Shown here: positions 51,625 through 60,559 of the stretch, piece by piece
Position numbering within the stretch: the first letter of the stretch is position 1
Layout of the letters: each line of letters begins with the position of its first letter
Assembly (NCBI GenBank): GCA_037969035.1
Contig: JBBKWU010000011.1
Location: forward strand, 1 to 64,000
Length of the DNA: 64,000 nucleotides
Reading direction: 5' to 3'
DNA from: JBBKWU01 sp037969035
GTDB taxonomy: Bacteria; Pseudomonadota; Alphaproteobacteria; Micavibrionales; Micavibrionaceae
Notes under the pieces: model-generated
The model's database searches: none
What the model was told of the DNA's origin: nothing
What the model saw: only the letters and a program-made list of their open reading frames with translations
Translations under genes and position numbers: made by a program

Positions 51625-52728
51625 TTACGCCGCTTTCGCTAGAACTTTACCAAGTGTGCTAACAATGGCATCACCCATAGCCGTGGTGGAGAGGCTCTTC
51701 TGCCCATCGCTCATGATATCGGCGGTGCGTAGGCCATCGGCCAGAACATCTTTCACGGCATTTTCGATCATGTCTGCGGCTTTGCCTTCATCCAAGCTAT
51801 AACGTAGCGCCATGGCAAGGCTCAGGATTGACGCAATCGGGTTGGCTATGTTTTGTCCCGCGATATCGGGGGCAGAGCCGTGAACGGGCTCATACAATCC
51901 TGCGGTGTTCGTGCCGAGTGAGGCGGATGGCAACATGCCGAGGCTCCCTGTTAGCATTGATGCTTCGTCCGATAGAATGTCACCAAATAAATTGTCAGTC
52001 ACAATCACATCGAATTGTTTCGGGTTACGGACAAGCTGCATCGCGCAGTTATCAACGAACATATGTGATAGCTCAACATCGGGGTAGGTGCTTTGTTGTA
52101 TGCGCGTCATATCCTCGCGCCAAAGCTTGCCAGAGGCCATGACGTTGGCTTTGTCAACTGAGCATACGCGGCTGTTACGCTTGCGCGCGAGCTCAAACGC
52201 GACATGTCCGATGCGTTCGATTTCATGGGTGCTGTAAACTTGCGTATCAAAGGCACGGTTTTCGCCATTGGGCAGCTTTTCTCTGCCGCGTGGTTCGCCG
52301 AAATAAATACCGCCTGTAAGTTCGCGCACGATCAATATATCAAGGCCTGCCACAATCTCGCGCTTGAGCGATGACGCATCTGCCAGTGCTTCGAACACGA
52401 TGGCGGGGCGCAAATTGGCAAATAGGCCGAGGTCTTTACGGATTTTGAGCAAGCCTGCTTCGGGGCGGATATTGTAATCCACGCCATCCCATTTTGGGCC
52501 ACCAACAGCGCCGAGCAAAATAGCATCTGATTTGCGTGCTTTTTCAACGGTTTCATCGGTGAGGGATGTGCCGTATTCATCAATGGCTGCGCCGCCGATA
52601 AAATCTTCGGTGATGTTGATATGAATGTCGCTGTTATTGCCGAGCCAATCTATGACTTTGCGCACTTCACCCATGACTTCGGGGCCAATACCATCGCCCG
52701 CCAACATTAAAATATTATAATCAGCCAT
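51625..52728 (-). CDS. leuB: 3-isopropylmalate dehydrogenase
   Basis: Oxidatively decarboxylates 3-isopropylmalate to 2-ketoisocaproate with NAD+ in leucine synthesis. 367 aa. Hallmarks: MLAGDGIGPEVMGEVRKV at the N-terminus, LLGAVGGPKWD, LRPAIVF, RELTGGIYFGEPRG, the NAD site GSAPDIAGQNIANPIA and the metal-ligating VTDNLFGDILSDEASML. It is on the same strand as leuD and leuC but separated from them by other genes, so they do not form one operon. Confidence 0.97.
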   Translation of the reverse strand: MADYNILMLAGDGIGPEVMGEVRKVIDWLGNNSDIHINITEDFIGGAAIDEYGTSLTDETVEKARKSDAILLGAVGGPKWDGVDYNIRPEAGLLKIRKDLGLFANLRPAIVFEALADASSLKREIVAGLDILIVRELTGGIYFGEPRGREKLPNGENRAFDTQVYSTHEIERIGHVAFELARKRNSRVCSVDKANVMASGKLWREDMTRIQQSTYPDVELSHMFVDNCAMQLVRNPKQFDVIVTDNLFGDILSDEASMLTGSLGMLPSASLGTNTAGLYEPVHGSAPDIAGQNIANPIASILSLAMALRYSLDEGKAADMIENAVKDVLADGLRTADIMSDGQKSLSTTAMGDAIVSTLGKVLAKAA

Positions 52729-52796
52729 TCTTTCTGTCCCTTTTTGATAAAAATATAATTCGTTTTATCATGGGAAAACCAGAAGGGAAAGACTGC

Positions 52797-54053
52797 TTAT
52801 TTCTTCTTGTTATTTTTCGGCGCGCAAAGCGGAATAGCCACGACCCATATAATAGCGGTGTAATAGATAAACCATGAGAACTGCGTCATGATGTCAACGC
52901 CTTGATCTTGCAAATACCCCATCATAAGCGGTGAGAGGGCAGAGCTTAAAATACTGGTGGAAAATAGTAGCGATTTAATCGCGCCCAAATGCTTTGTGCC
53001 GTAAAGCTGCACCAGCAAAGGGCCACCGACTGTGCCGATCATGCCACCGCCGCTACCCAATAAGAACATGCCTGCAAAAACAACAGTCAATGACATGCCA
53101 GATGTCAGAAGAATAAGCCCCACGGCGTATGTGAGCGAGAAGGCAATCAGAACAGGTTTCTCACCGTATTTATCGATGACGTGGCCTGAGCCGAGTGTGC
53201 AGATCAAGCTGCCGAGTGTGAAAAGCGAGAATGATGAGGCAAAGGCGAGCGGTGAAATCGATAAGCTTGCCGCGATATCGTGCTGATAAAACGCAACGGC
53301 TGTACCGATGAATGGTGCGAGGAATGTCAGCGATACAATGGCATAAAACCGCCAATCCATAATGACGTTCTTGCGTGTCCATTCATCTTCGAAGGCGTCA
53401 AGCGCGTCCATGTTGCGTTCTTCTTGCTCTTTCTTAACGCGTGCTTCCCATTGGGCGTGGGTGGTGCTTTGGTGGCGGCGTAGGAACAGCCAAAAGGACG
53501 GCACAAGCGCCACAATGATGAAGATAGCGTAACACAACCATGCCGTGCGCCATTCCATGTATGGCTCTAAGTAAAGCGCAAGGAGAGGGAAGAAGGCGAG
53601 CATCGCCACGCCACCAAGCGAGATAAGCGCAACAGCCTTGCCACGGTTTTTGTTGAGGTAACGGTTGATCGATGTCTGCGCGGAGAGAACGCTCAAGCCT
53701 TGCCCGAAGTGCCGCAGCAGTAAAAACGCCAAAAACAAAACGACGGTATTGACTGCAAACGCCATGAGCAAGCAACCCACCGCCATGCCGATCAGCACGA
53801 TGGCTACGAAATTTCGTAGGCGCACAACATCAAGGCCCTTACCGCTGAAGATAATCAGGATCGAGCTCAGAACCGTAGCTGCGGCATAAATAGAGCCAAT
53901 GGCGGTTTTGGAGAGGTTCAAATCAAGCTGTATCGCGGGCAGGTACGCACCGAAAAACACAGACTGACCAAAGCCAGAAAAGAAGATGAGCAGAAAGCCG
54001 CAAGCCATAAGCCCACCATGATTGGTGATGAGTGTACGCGTGTCGTTAAACAT
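52797..54053 (-). CDS. Major facilitator superfamily transporter
   Basis: 418 aa with about twelve hydrophobic segments, a cytoplasmic loop after the sixth (KKEQEERNMDALDAFEDEWTRKN), and MFS motif fragments such as GSGHVIDKYGEKP. Resemblance is to oxalate/formate antiporter-like and NarK-like MFS branches (GVAMLAFFPLLA), but the substrate cannot be named. It is on the same strand between leuD and leuB, 33 bases from leuD, and may be co-transcribed with them. Confidence 0.85.
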   Translation of the reverse strand: MFNDTRTLITNHGGLMACGFLLIFFSGFGQSVFFGAYLPAIQLDLNLSKTAIGSIYAAATVLSSILIIFSGKGLDVVRLRNFVAIVLIGMAVGCLLMAFAVNTVVLFLAFLLLRHFGQGLSVLSAQTSINRYLNKNRGKAVALISLGGVAMLAFFPLLALYLEPYMEWRTAWLCYAIFIIVALVPSFWLFLRRHQSTTHAQWEARVKKEQEERNMDALDAFEDEWTRKNVIMDWRFYAIVSLTFLAPFIGTAVAFYQHDIAASLSISPLAFASSFSLFTLGSLICTLGSGHVIDKYGEKPVLIAFSLTYAVGLILLTSGMSLTVVFAGMFLLGSGGGMIGTVGGPLLVQLYGTKHLGAIKSLLFSTSILSSALSPLMMGYLQDQGVDIMTQFSWFIYYTAIIWVVAIPLCAPKNNKKK

Positions 54054-54086
54054 AGATTTATTCCAGTGAAGTGTCGGATGTTGGTA

Positions 54087-54698
54087 TTACTCTTGCCACA
54101 GCCAAGGGCTGTTTGCTTGGTTTTTTGCCTCATAGGTGGCGATGGCGGCTTCTTTTTCCATCGTCAGGCCAATATCGTCCAACCCGTTTATCAAGCAATG
54201 CTTGCGGAACGAATCAATCTCGAATGCGGCCTCTATGTTATCCCACATCAATGTTTGCGTGGTCAGATCAACCGTGATTTTAGCGCCTTCGTTGTGTTGT
54301 AACCAACTCATCAGTGCCGTGTGTCTTTGCCCTTCAAGGACAAGCGGTAAAATGCCGTTTTTAAAGCAGTTATTGAAGAAGATGTCCGCAAAAGAGGGCG
54401 CAATCACGCAGCGAATACCAAAATCAAGCAACGCCCACGGGGCATGCTCGCGCGAGCTGCCGCAGCCAAAATTATCGCCAGCAACCATAATTTCGGCATT
54501 TCTGTATGGTTTTTGGTTTAGCGTGAAGCTAGAAATTTCAGAGCCATCTTCATTGTAACGCATATCGTTAAACAAATTCACACCAAGGCCTGTGCGCTTG
54601 ATCGTGCGCAAAAATAGTTTCGGGATGATCATGTCTGTGTCGACATTTGTAATCGGAAACGGGGCGGCGATGGCGTTCAATGTTGTGAATTTTTGCAT
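54087..54698 (-). CDS. leuD: 3-isopropylmalate dehydratase small subunit
   Basis: LeuD combines with LeuC to isomerise 2- to 3-isopropylmalate. 203 aa from ATG 54698: FPITNVDTDMIIPK, LFLRTIKRTGLG, DNFGCGSSREHAPWALLDFG and AIIAPSFADIF-like VIAPSFADIFFNNCFKNGILPL are diagnostic. The 15-residue in-frame extension to 54743 is Gln-rich and unlike the family, so I start it at MQKFTTLNAIAAPFP. It is about 3 kb from leuC, with three genes between, not adjacent as in many bacteria. Confidence 0.93.
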   Translation of the reverse strand: MQKFTTLNAIAAPFPITNVDTDMIIPKLFLRTIKRTGLGVNLFNDMRYNEDGSEISSFTLNQKPYRNAEIMVAGDNFGCGSSREHAPWALLDFGIRCVIAPSFADIFFNNCFKNGILPLVLEGQRHTALMSWLQHNEGAKITVDLTTQTLMWDNIEAAFEIDSFRKHCLINGLDDIGLTMEKEAAIATYEAKNQANSPWLWQE

Positions 54699-54856
54699 GG
54701 TTTGGCTCTGTCTGTTCTTCGTCTGTTGCTGAGGCTTCTGCATTTAGATTAGTGAGTTTGATTTGAGAAAACAAGCATATGCATAGATATTCTTTGCATT
54801 GCTTGTGTTTATTATGGTAAAAATCGTTTACATATTTATAATAAGGAGCAGAGATA

Positions 54857-55960
54857 ATGAGCAGATATTCTAATAACAGAGGTTTCCAACTGGATTTTAC
54901 TGATCGAAAAACGCAAGGAATTGCTGCGGCTGCTTTTGTGGCGGTTTCTGCAGCGGGATATTTTGGTATTTCTTATTTAACGGATAGGGAAGGCCGTTTG
55001 GCCGATTGGAACCCTGAATACGAGCAGCTTTGCTCTGATCCATCACGCCAGACAGATTTAAATGATTCGCGATCACGTCGCCGCGTAAACCAAATTTTTG
55101 GTATGCTTAATGATGTTTCTTTTATTGGTGGTCGCGCTGAAGAGCGCGCTCTTAAAGACGAACAAATTTTTTGTTTTGGCAATCGTTATGATGAGAACAC
55201 TGAAATCAAGAGCGATGGGTGGATTAATGCTTATCTGATTGACCAAGACATGGATGATTCAAGAATTGCCCAGTATCTTTATAATAGTGAGCTAAATTCT
55301 TTTCATAAAGATGCCTCTGATAGAACGGCAAAATATATCACGCCTCATGCTTTGTTGTGGTCACGTGCAAGGGTTGCTATGCGTCAGGTGGCGTTGCTTG
55401 ATGCTGTATACAGTATTAATGGGGCAGACGAAGAGGCATTAAGGACTTCTGCGTGGTTGAGACTTCAGGAAAACACTGATTTTTCTGCTGCAGCGGAGGC
55501 CTTTAAGGGCGTCATGATTGCCGATAAGTACGATTTTAATACAGCGCGCTTGGCAGCGTTTGAGGCCTCTTTGGCTAGTGCAGATGCCATGAATGAAAGT
55601 GATTTGTCGTTCTTGCAATGGTATATGGGGAAAGTGGATGAGGATACAATCGATGTGTCTTGTGGCGAAAATTGCACAATACCGGTTCCTGATCCGCCAC
55701 CATCATGGGTTCATTCTATAGAGCTTGCGCCTGAAACATTAAAAATGATGTCGGAAATATATTTTGGGAAATCATTTATTTCACAAGACGATGCCGAACG
55801 GATTATTGAGACAAAAGAGAACACGATTCCTCGTAATGCGCGCGCACAAATGATGTATAATACATCCTTACGTCGTGCGGCCAGTTATTGCCGTGGGCAT
55901 TATACGGGACCAGGTGATACAGAGATCGGTGTTGGTTTATCGGCTCCTCAGCCTATTTAG
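54857..55960 (+). CDS. Membrane-anchored hypothetical protein, 367 aa
   Basis: A short basic N-terminus, one membrane helix (about residues 21-40, GIAAAAFVAVSAAGYFGISYL), then a long extracytoplasmic, helix-rich region with four Cys, among them SYCRGHY near the C-terminus and SCGENCTIP in the middle. It may be a secreted-domain protein. AAGGAGCAGAGATA precedes the start. No known family. It is flanked by unrelated minus-strand genes. Confidence 0.65.
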   Translation: MSRYSNNRGFQLDFTDRKTQGIAAAAFVAVSAAGYFGISYLTDREGRLADWNPEYEQLCSDPSRQTDLNDSRSRRRVNQIFGMLNDVSFIGGRAEERALKDEQIFCFGNRYDENTEIKSDGWINAYLIDQDMDDSRIAQYLYNSELNSFHKDASDRTAKYITPHALLWSRARVAMRQVALLDAVYSINGADEEALRTSAWLRLQENTDFSAAAEAFKGVMIADKYDFNTARLAAFEASLASADAMNESDLSFLQWYMGKVDEDTIDVSCGENCTIPVPDPPPSWVHSIELAPETLKMMSEIYFGKSFISQDDAERIIETKENTIPRNARAQMMYNTSLRRAASYCRGHYTGPGDTEIGVGLSAPQPI

Positions 55961-55968
55961 CACCGTGC

Positions 55969-56673
55969 TTAAAGCTTTGTTGCTGCAAAGGCTTCGAACA
56001 GTTCCATGTCATAGAGCGCAGCACCTTTTTCATCGCGCATGCGGGTGATGACGCCTTCGTTGCTGATGTCGCGCTCCCCAAAATGTGGGCGGGCGATGGA
56101 ATATCCATCAAAGCTTTCCACGATGCACGCAAGGCGCACAGGGGCGGAGAGCTTATCGCCTGTCAGTCCGAGATAGCCATTGCCGTCCATCTGTTCGTGA
56201 TGGTGCAGCATGATATCACGCATCAAATCAATAAACGGGTGCTCTAAATCACCAAACTCGTCTTTCACAATTTCAATGCCAAGCTCTGTGTGTGAACGGC
56301 GTTTGGCTTTGATATCATCCTCGGGCTTTTCAACCATATCCCACAAATCAACGGGCAATTGTGTTTTGCCGATATCATGCACTAACATCGCCATATACAT
56401 GTTTTCTGCCACATCGTCGGATAACCCCATATGCAAACACGTGTTTTTGACGTCTTCGGCCACGCGCAATGTGTGATCGCGGAAAAAATACGTCATTTCG
56501 TAATCTTCGGGCAGGTTTTCAGAAACCCATTCCGCGCGCGCTTCATCAAGCTCCTCAAGTGCTGTGAGGGCGTTATCGATGAAATCCTCAATACGGGCGC
56601 CAATATCGGGTGGGCTGCTCCAGATGAAGCCGTCAGGCCATATATTTTGTTTGTTATCATTCATAGAAATCAT
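55969..56673 (-). CDS. HD-GYP-like phosphodiesterase domain protein
   Basis: About 234 aa. HD-GYP family features: YFFRDHTLRVAEDVK, LVHDIGKTQLP (HD motif), a YxxxRRSHTELG-type segment, HHHEQMDGNGYLG and ACIVESFDGYSIARPHF. The GYP triplet reads GYL here, while metal ligands of the HHExxDGxGY block remain. HD-GYP enzymes degrade cyclic di-GMP; activity here is plausible but unproven. No receiver or sensor domain precedes it. The start is uncertain: ATG 56742, 56673 and 56664 are all in frame and none has a clear RBS. Confidence 0.75.
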   Translation of the reverse strand: MISMNDNKQNIWPDGFIWSSPPDIGARIEDFIDNALTALEELDEARAEWVSENLPEDYEMTYFFRDHTLRVAEDVKNTCLHMGLSDDVAENMYMAMLVHDIGKTQLPVDLWDMVEKPEDDIKAKRRSHTELGIEIVKDEFGDLEHPFIDLMRDIMLHHHEQMDGNGYLGLTGDKLSAPVRLACIVESFDGYSIARPHFGERDISNEGVITRMRDEKGAALYDMELFEAFAATKL

Positions 56674-56766
56674 TCTATCGGACAAAGAATTTGACGCAAT
56701 AGGGGATTTATCATAAAACAATTGTTGGTTTACTAAATACATAAGAATGAAATAGGGGGTTCTGAA

Positions 56767-57687
56767 ATGTCTTTGAGAAGAAACTTACGTGTAGCACGCC
56801 GTATTGGCTTGGGTGTTTTGGTTTCACCGCTTATTTTGGCTGGTGCTGCGTTGCAAGTCGGTGTCATTGCCCCGTTATTTCCCAAAAGCATGCATGTGCA
56901 GCAAATGACCTATGGCATTATTGCCAAAATACTTGGCTATAAATTTGAATTTAATGCCGCATCCGCGCCGATTGTGAAAGATAAGCCGACATGGTTCGTT
57001 GGCAATCACCAATCCCAAGCTGACATTATTGCTTTTGGCGCGGTTTTTCACGCTGCCTTCGCGGGTAAGGGGACCTTTATGCAGAATAAATGGATTGCGC
57101 CATTGGGGCATTCTGTTCATTATATTGGTCTACGCCGTGTGCCGAAAGATCACCCTGACTACAAAAAATTTCAAGAGCAAGCGAGTGGTAAGGTTTCTAA
57201 TAACTTTAATGCAGGCCGTAGTATGCTTACCTTTCAGGAAGGTACCACAACGGACGGCTCTGAAGTAAAACAATTCCGTGCAGGTCTTCTAAGAACACTA
57301 TTTAAGCGCGGCGGTATTGATAAAGATGGCCATCCAATCAAATTGGAACGCGATGTGCCTGTGCAATTTGTGGCTGTTCGGGTGAAGAGTGTGGAAGGCG
57401 TGTCTGCCGAAGGGCGCGATGATTTGCGTCATCATTATTCTCATTATACCAGCAAAGATACAGTCAAGCGTATTCTTTCGCGTTTAGCGACCAAAGAAAT
57501 TGTTCTGGAATTTAAGGCGTTCGCACCTGTGTACTCCTCGGATTTTGCTAATGAAATAGAATTAGCTAATACGGGCTGTGATTTGATCCGCGGTTTTGCC
57601 GCACCACATCAAAAAGAAGTGCGCCGTGCTGAAATTCCAGGCATTGATATACCTTCTGCATCAAGCCCCCCGACACCCCGCCGTTAA
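56767..57687 (+). CDS. 1-acyl-sn-glycerol-3-phosphate acyltransferase (PlsC family)
   Basis: 306 aa. N-terminal hydrophobic segment (about 14-38); HxxxxD as NHQSQAD (His81, Asp86); FQEGTTTDGSEVKQFRAGLLRT as the second motif. The C-terminus is extended and Pro-rich. It converts lysophosphatidic acid to phosphatidic acid. A second PlsC-like gene is at 19117 next to olsB and is the likelier ornithine lipid enzyme. The stop abuts the leuC stop on the other strand with no gap. Confidence 0.85.
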   Translation: MSLRRNLRVARRIGLGVLVSPLILAGAALQVGVIAPLFPKSMHVQQMTYGIIAKILGYKFEFNAASAPIVKDKPTWFVGNHQSQADIIAFGAVFHAAFAGKGTFMQNKWIAPLGHSVHYIGLRRVPKDHPDYKKFQEQASGKVSNNFNAGRSMLTFQEGTTTDGSEVKQFRAGLLRTLFKRGGIDKDGHPIKLERDVPVQFVAVRVKSVEGVSAEGRDDLRHHYSHYTSKDTVKRILSRLATKEIVLEFKAFAPVYSSDFANEIELANTGCDLIRGFAAPHQKEVRRAEIPGIDIPSASSPPTPRR

Positions 57688-59112
57688 TTATAATTCGCGA
57701 ACGTCGGCGAGCTTGCCTTTGATAGCAGCCGCAGCAGCCATAGCAGGGCTCATGAGGTGCGTGCGCCCACCGCGGCCTTGACGGCCTTCGAAGTTACGGT
57801 TGGAGGTTGACGCGCAACGCTCGCCTGGTTCTAAGCGATCGGCATTCATTGCCAAGCACATGGAGCACCCAGCCTCACGCCATTCAAAACCAGCTTCGAG
57901 CAAGATTTTATCAAGGCCTTCGTCTTCGGCTTGTTTTTTAACAAGACCAGAACCCGGAACAACCATAGCAAGCGTAACATTTTTCGCGACCTTATGACCT
58001 TTGGCAACTTCCGCAACAGCGCGGATGTCCTCAATACGGCCGTTGGTGCAAGAACCGATAAAGACTTTGTCAATCGTGATGTCTTTGAGATTCATATCGG
58101 CGTTTAATCCCATATATTCCAACGCACGTTCAATCGACGCGCGGCGGGCAGGGTCTTTCTCATTGGCAGGATTGGGCACTTTTCCCGTAATCGGTAGTGC
58201 GTCTTGCGGGCTTGTGCCCCAAGTGACGAGCGGTATAATTTCGGACGCGTCCAGTGTCACTTCTTTATCATATGTCGCACCCGCATCAGAGGGTAGGGAA
58301 CGCCAATATTTAACAGCCTTATCCCAGTTCGCGCCAGTCGGGGACATTGGGCGGCCTTTTAGGTATGCGAACGTTGTGTCATCAGGTGCAATCAGGCCAG
58401 CGCGTGCGCCGCCTTCGATTGACATGTTGCACATGGTCATGCGGCCCTCCATAGATAGGCTGCTAATCGCGTCACCAGCGTATTCTAAAACATAACCCGT
58501 GCCGCCTGCGGTGCCGATTTTGGCAATGATCGCCAGAATAAGGTCTTTGGCTGTTACGCCCGTATGTAATTTACCGTTTACTGTAATGCGCATGGATTTT
58601 GCAGGTTTTTGGATAAGTGTTTGCGTTGCCAAAACATGCTCGACTTCGCTCGTGCCGATCCCAAATGCCAATGCGCCGAATGCGCCGTGGGTGGCGGTGT
58701 GACTATCGCCACAGACAATGGTTGTGCCGGGCAGGGTGAAGCCTTGCTCGGGGCCAATGATATGCACGATGCCTTGGCGTTTGTCGTTCATTTTGAAAAG
58801 CTCAACACCAAATTCTTCGCAGTTATCCGATAGAGTTTGCACCTGAATGCGGCTATCTTCTTCTTTGATGCCTTCGGAACGGTTGGTTGTCGGGACGTTA
58901 TGGTCAGCAACCGCCAGCGTGTGATGCGTGTGACGTACCTTGCGGTTTGCCATGCGCAGCCCTTCGAATGCTTGTGGTGAGGTGACTTCATGCACTAAAT
59001 GCCGATCAATATAGATCAGGCACGTGCCACCATCTTGTTGGTCAACGACATGGTTGTCCCAAATTTTTTGAAAAAGCGTGCGCGGTATCTGTGTGTTTTG
59101 TTTCTGTGTCAT
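57688..59112 (-). CDS. leuC: 3-isopropylmalate dehydratase large subunit
   Basis: Aconitase-family iron-sulfur subunit of the leucine pathway isomerase. From ATG 59112 (MTQKQNTQIPRTLFQKIWDNH) it has 474 aa, the expected size; the upstream in-frame part to 59235 does not fit. Landmarks are LIYIDRHLVHEVTSPQAFEGL, ICGDSHTATHGAFGALAFGIG, SIDMLHM-like NMSIEGGARAG, and the [4Fe-4S] ligands in FIGSCTNGRIED and EAGCSMCLAMN. The final SNRNFEGRQG block is intact. Confidence 0.95.
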   Translation of the reverse strand: MTQKQNTQIPRTLFQKIWDNHVVDQQDGGTCLIYIDRHLVHEVTSPQAFEGLRMANRKVRHTHHTLAVADHNVPTTNRSEGIKEEDSRIQVQTLSDNCEEFGVELFKMNDKRQGIVHIIGPEQGFTLPGTTIVCGDSHTATHGAFGALAFGIGTSEVEHVLATQTLIQKPAKSMRITVNGKLHTGVTAKDLILAIIAKIGTAGGTGYVLEYAGDAISSLSMEGRMTMCNMSIEGGARAGLIAPDDTTFAYLKGRPMSPTGANWDKAVKYWRSLPSDAGATYDKEVTLDASEIIPLVTWGTSPQDALPITGKVPNPANEKDPARRASIERALEYMGLNADMNLKDITIDKVFIGSCTNGRIEDIRAVAEVAKGHKVAKNVTLAMVVPGSGLVKKQAEDEGLDKILLEAGFEWREAGCSMCLAMNADRLEPGERCASTSNRNFEGRQGRGGRTHLMSPAMAAAAAIKGKLADVREL

Positions 59113-59301
59113 GCAGATAAAATAAGCCGCTTCGGGCGCACTGTCCAGATACAAAATATAATGCGCTGCATCTATGGTCGCTTGTTCCATAAGAAAGCCA
59201 TAAAAAATATGCCATCTTAACGATTCAGTAACCATTTGTTTTCTATAATGACCCTAGCATTGATTGTAATGTTATCGATACTCGGGGGAGTAATTATATA
59301 A

Positions 59302-59628
59302 ATGGTAGTACAAGCATTTAATTTAGCAGAACCAGACGGCGTGAACGCTGCGTTTATGAGAAATCATCGAGGAGACGTTTGTATCGCCTTCGCTGACCCC
59401 GCCTATGTTCGTTCTGAAAAAATATTAATCGATCAAAAAAACCAAACAATTCACGCTATTTTACATGAGAGCCTTTATTTTCTAGGCTCTGTGTCGGATA
59501 TGATGGTGAATGCGTTTAAGACACGCCAGCAGGCGCTTTTGACGTCACTGCGTCCCGATGGGACTATATTTGAGATTATGGTTCCGGTGGAGGACAAGAA
59601 AGAGAATTTAAAAAGGGGGGTACACTAA
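59302..59628 (+). CDS. Hypothetical protein, 108 aa
   Basis: GGGGGAGTAATTATATAA precedes ATG 59302. The protein is soluble with a beta-rich start (GDVCIAFADPAYVRSEKILID) and a helix (VSDMMVNAFKTRQQALL). Not recognised. It is followed at once by a 51-residue gene whose ATG lies one base after the stop, so the two are co-translated. It faces away from leuC with a 189-base spacer. Confidence 0.6.
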   Translation: MVVQAFNLAEPDGVNAAFMRNHRGDVCIAFADPAYVRSEKILIDQKNQTIHAILHESLYFLGSVSDMMVNAFKTRQQALLTSLRPDGTIFEIMVPVEDKKENLKRGVH

Positions 59629-59629
59629 G

Positions 59630-59785
59630 ATGAGTAATGGGGAAGAAACGAGAATCTTTTTTGATGGTGATTATGAGGCCGAAGGCAATAAAGCCACAGC
59701 GATATCAATTCGCGAGGCATCGCAGCGAGAGCTATCCGTAGCACCAGCAGGACATGCAGGCGGGCCAAGCACGCCGAAATTATAA
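59630..59785 (+). CDS. Small hypothetical protein, 51 aa
   Basis: ATG 59630 begins one base after the TAA of the upstream gene and runs to TAA 59783-59785. It encodes MSNGEETRIFFDGDYEAEG... and ends HAGGPSTPKL. A GGGGGG block lies at 59615-59620, 9 bases upstream, as a fair RBS. The protein is acidic and hydrophilic. A terminator follows 29 bases on, which supports a real transcript ending here. Not recognised. Confidence 0.5.
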   Translation: MSNGEETRIFFDGDYEAEGNKATAISIREASQRELSVAPAGHAGGPSTPKL

Positions 59786-59813
59786 AAGAATAAAAAATGT
59801 GAGGAAGAAACGG

Positions 59814-59840
59814 AAAACGCGGCAAAAGCCGCGTTTTTTA
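59814..59840 (+). terminator. Terminator after the small gene pair, before rplS
   Basis: A 10-bp stem AAAACGCGGC/GCCGCGTTTT (59814-59823 and 59828-59837) with loop AAAA; the T run on the plus strand extends to 59839. It may also serve rplS on the minus strand, where the T tail is weaker. Confidence 0.85.
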
Positions 59841-59864
59841 ATGGGTTGCAGAGAAAGCTTAAGG

Positions 59865-60368
59865 TTATTTCTTCGCTTTAGCTGTGGCTTTTTTGTCCGT
59901 GGCTTTTGCTTTCTTAGCTGCGACGCGCTCTTCTTTTTTCGCTTTTTTCGCTGCTTTTGAAATCTCTGAGGCTGCTTGTTTTTCTGCGTTTGCAGCTTTC
60001 AAGCCGTGACCTGTTGTTCTTTCAACAATACGTGCTGACTTGCCGCGTAGATCGCGCAAGTAGTAAAGTTTAGCACGACGAACAGAACCGCGACGAACAA
60101 GCTCGATGCTTTCAATACGCGGGCTGAATAGTGGGAAAACACGTTCCACGCCTTCGCCGAGGCTGATTTTACGAACTGTAAAGCTTGCGTTGATGCCTGT
60201 GCCTGTGCGTGCAATACATACGCCTTCGTATGCCTGTACGCGCTCACGTGTGCCTTCACGAACTTTTACGTTTACTTTGATTGTGTCGCCTGGTGAAAAT
60301 TCCAGTGCGCCTTTGTCTACTGTTGATTGCTCAACTTGTTTGGCATTAAATTTCTGTAGTGTATTCAT
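59865..60368 (-). CDS. rplS: 50S ribosomal protein L19 with basic C-terminal extension
   Basis: L19 lies at the subunit interface. The core residues ~1-118 (FSPGDTIKVNVKVREGTRERVQ, GTGINASFTVRKISLGEGVERVFP, SPRIESIELVRRGSVRRAKLYYLRDLRGKSARI) are standard. The product has 167 aa against a usual 115-125, owing to a tail of about 45 residues rich in Ala and Lys (QAASEISKAAKKAKKEERVAA). Similar tails occur in some alphaproteobacteria. It is last in the ffh-rpsP-rimM-trmD-rplS order. Confidence 0.96.
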   Translation of the reverse strand: MNTLQKFNAKQVEQSTVDKGALEFSPGDTIKVNVKVREGTRERVQAYEGVCIARTGTGINASFTVRKISLGEGVERVFPLFSPRIESIELVRRGSVRRAKLYYLRDLRGKSARIVERTTGHGLKAANAEKQAASEISKAAKKAKKEERVAAKKAKATDKKATAKAKK

Positions 60369-60559
60369 TTTTCTATCCTTTTAGCCCTTATAAGGTCCCG
60401 ATAATCACAATTTTAAACTATTCAAAAGAGTGGCGGACCATTTATCTTTTTTTGGGTGTTCATTAAGAACAGCGTTTTTATAAGGTTTTACGGGGGCTAA
60501 TGCAAGGAAATAATTGCAAAAAACAACGAATTTTTACCTCGGTTTTTTTGCTTATTCTC

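Noticed and set aside
53434..53775. 113-residue minus-strand frame
   Set aside because: Out-of-frame shadow within the MFS transporter gene; the real frame has the membrane helices.
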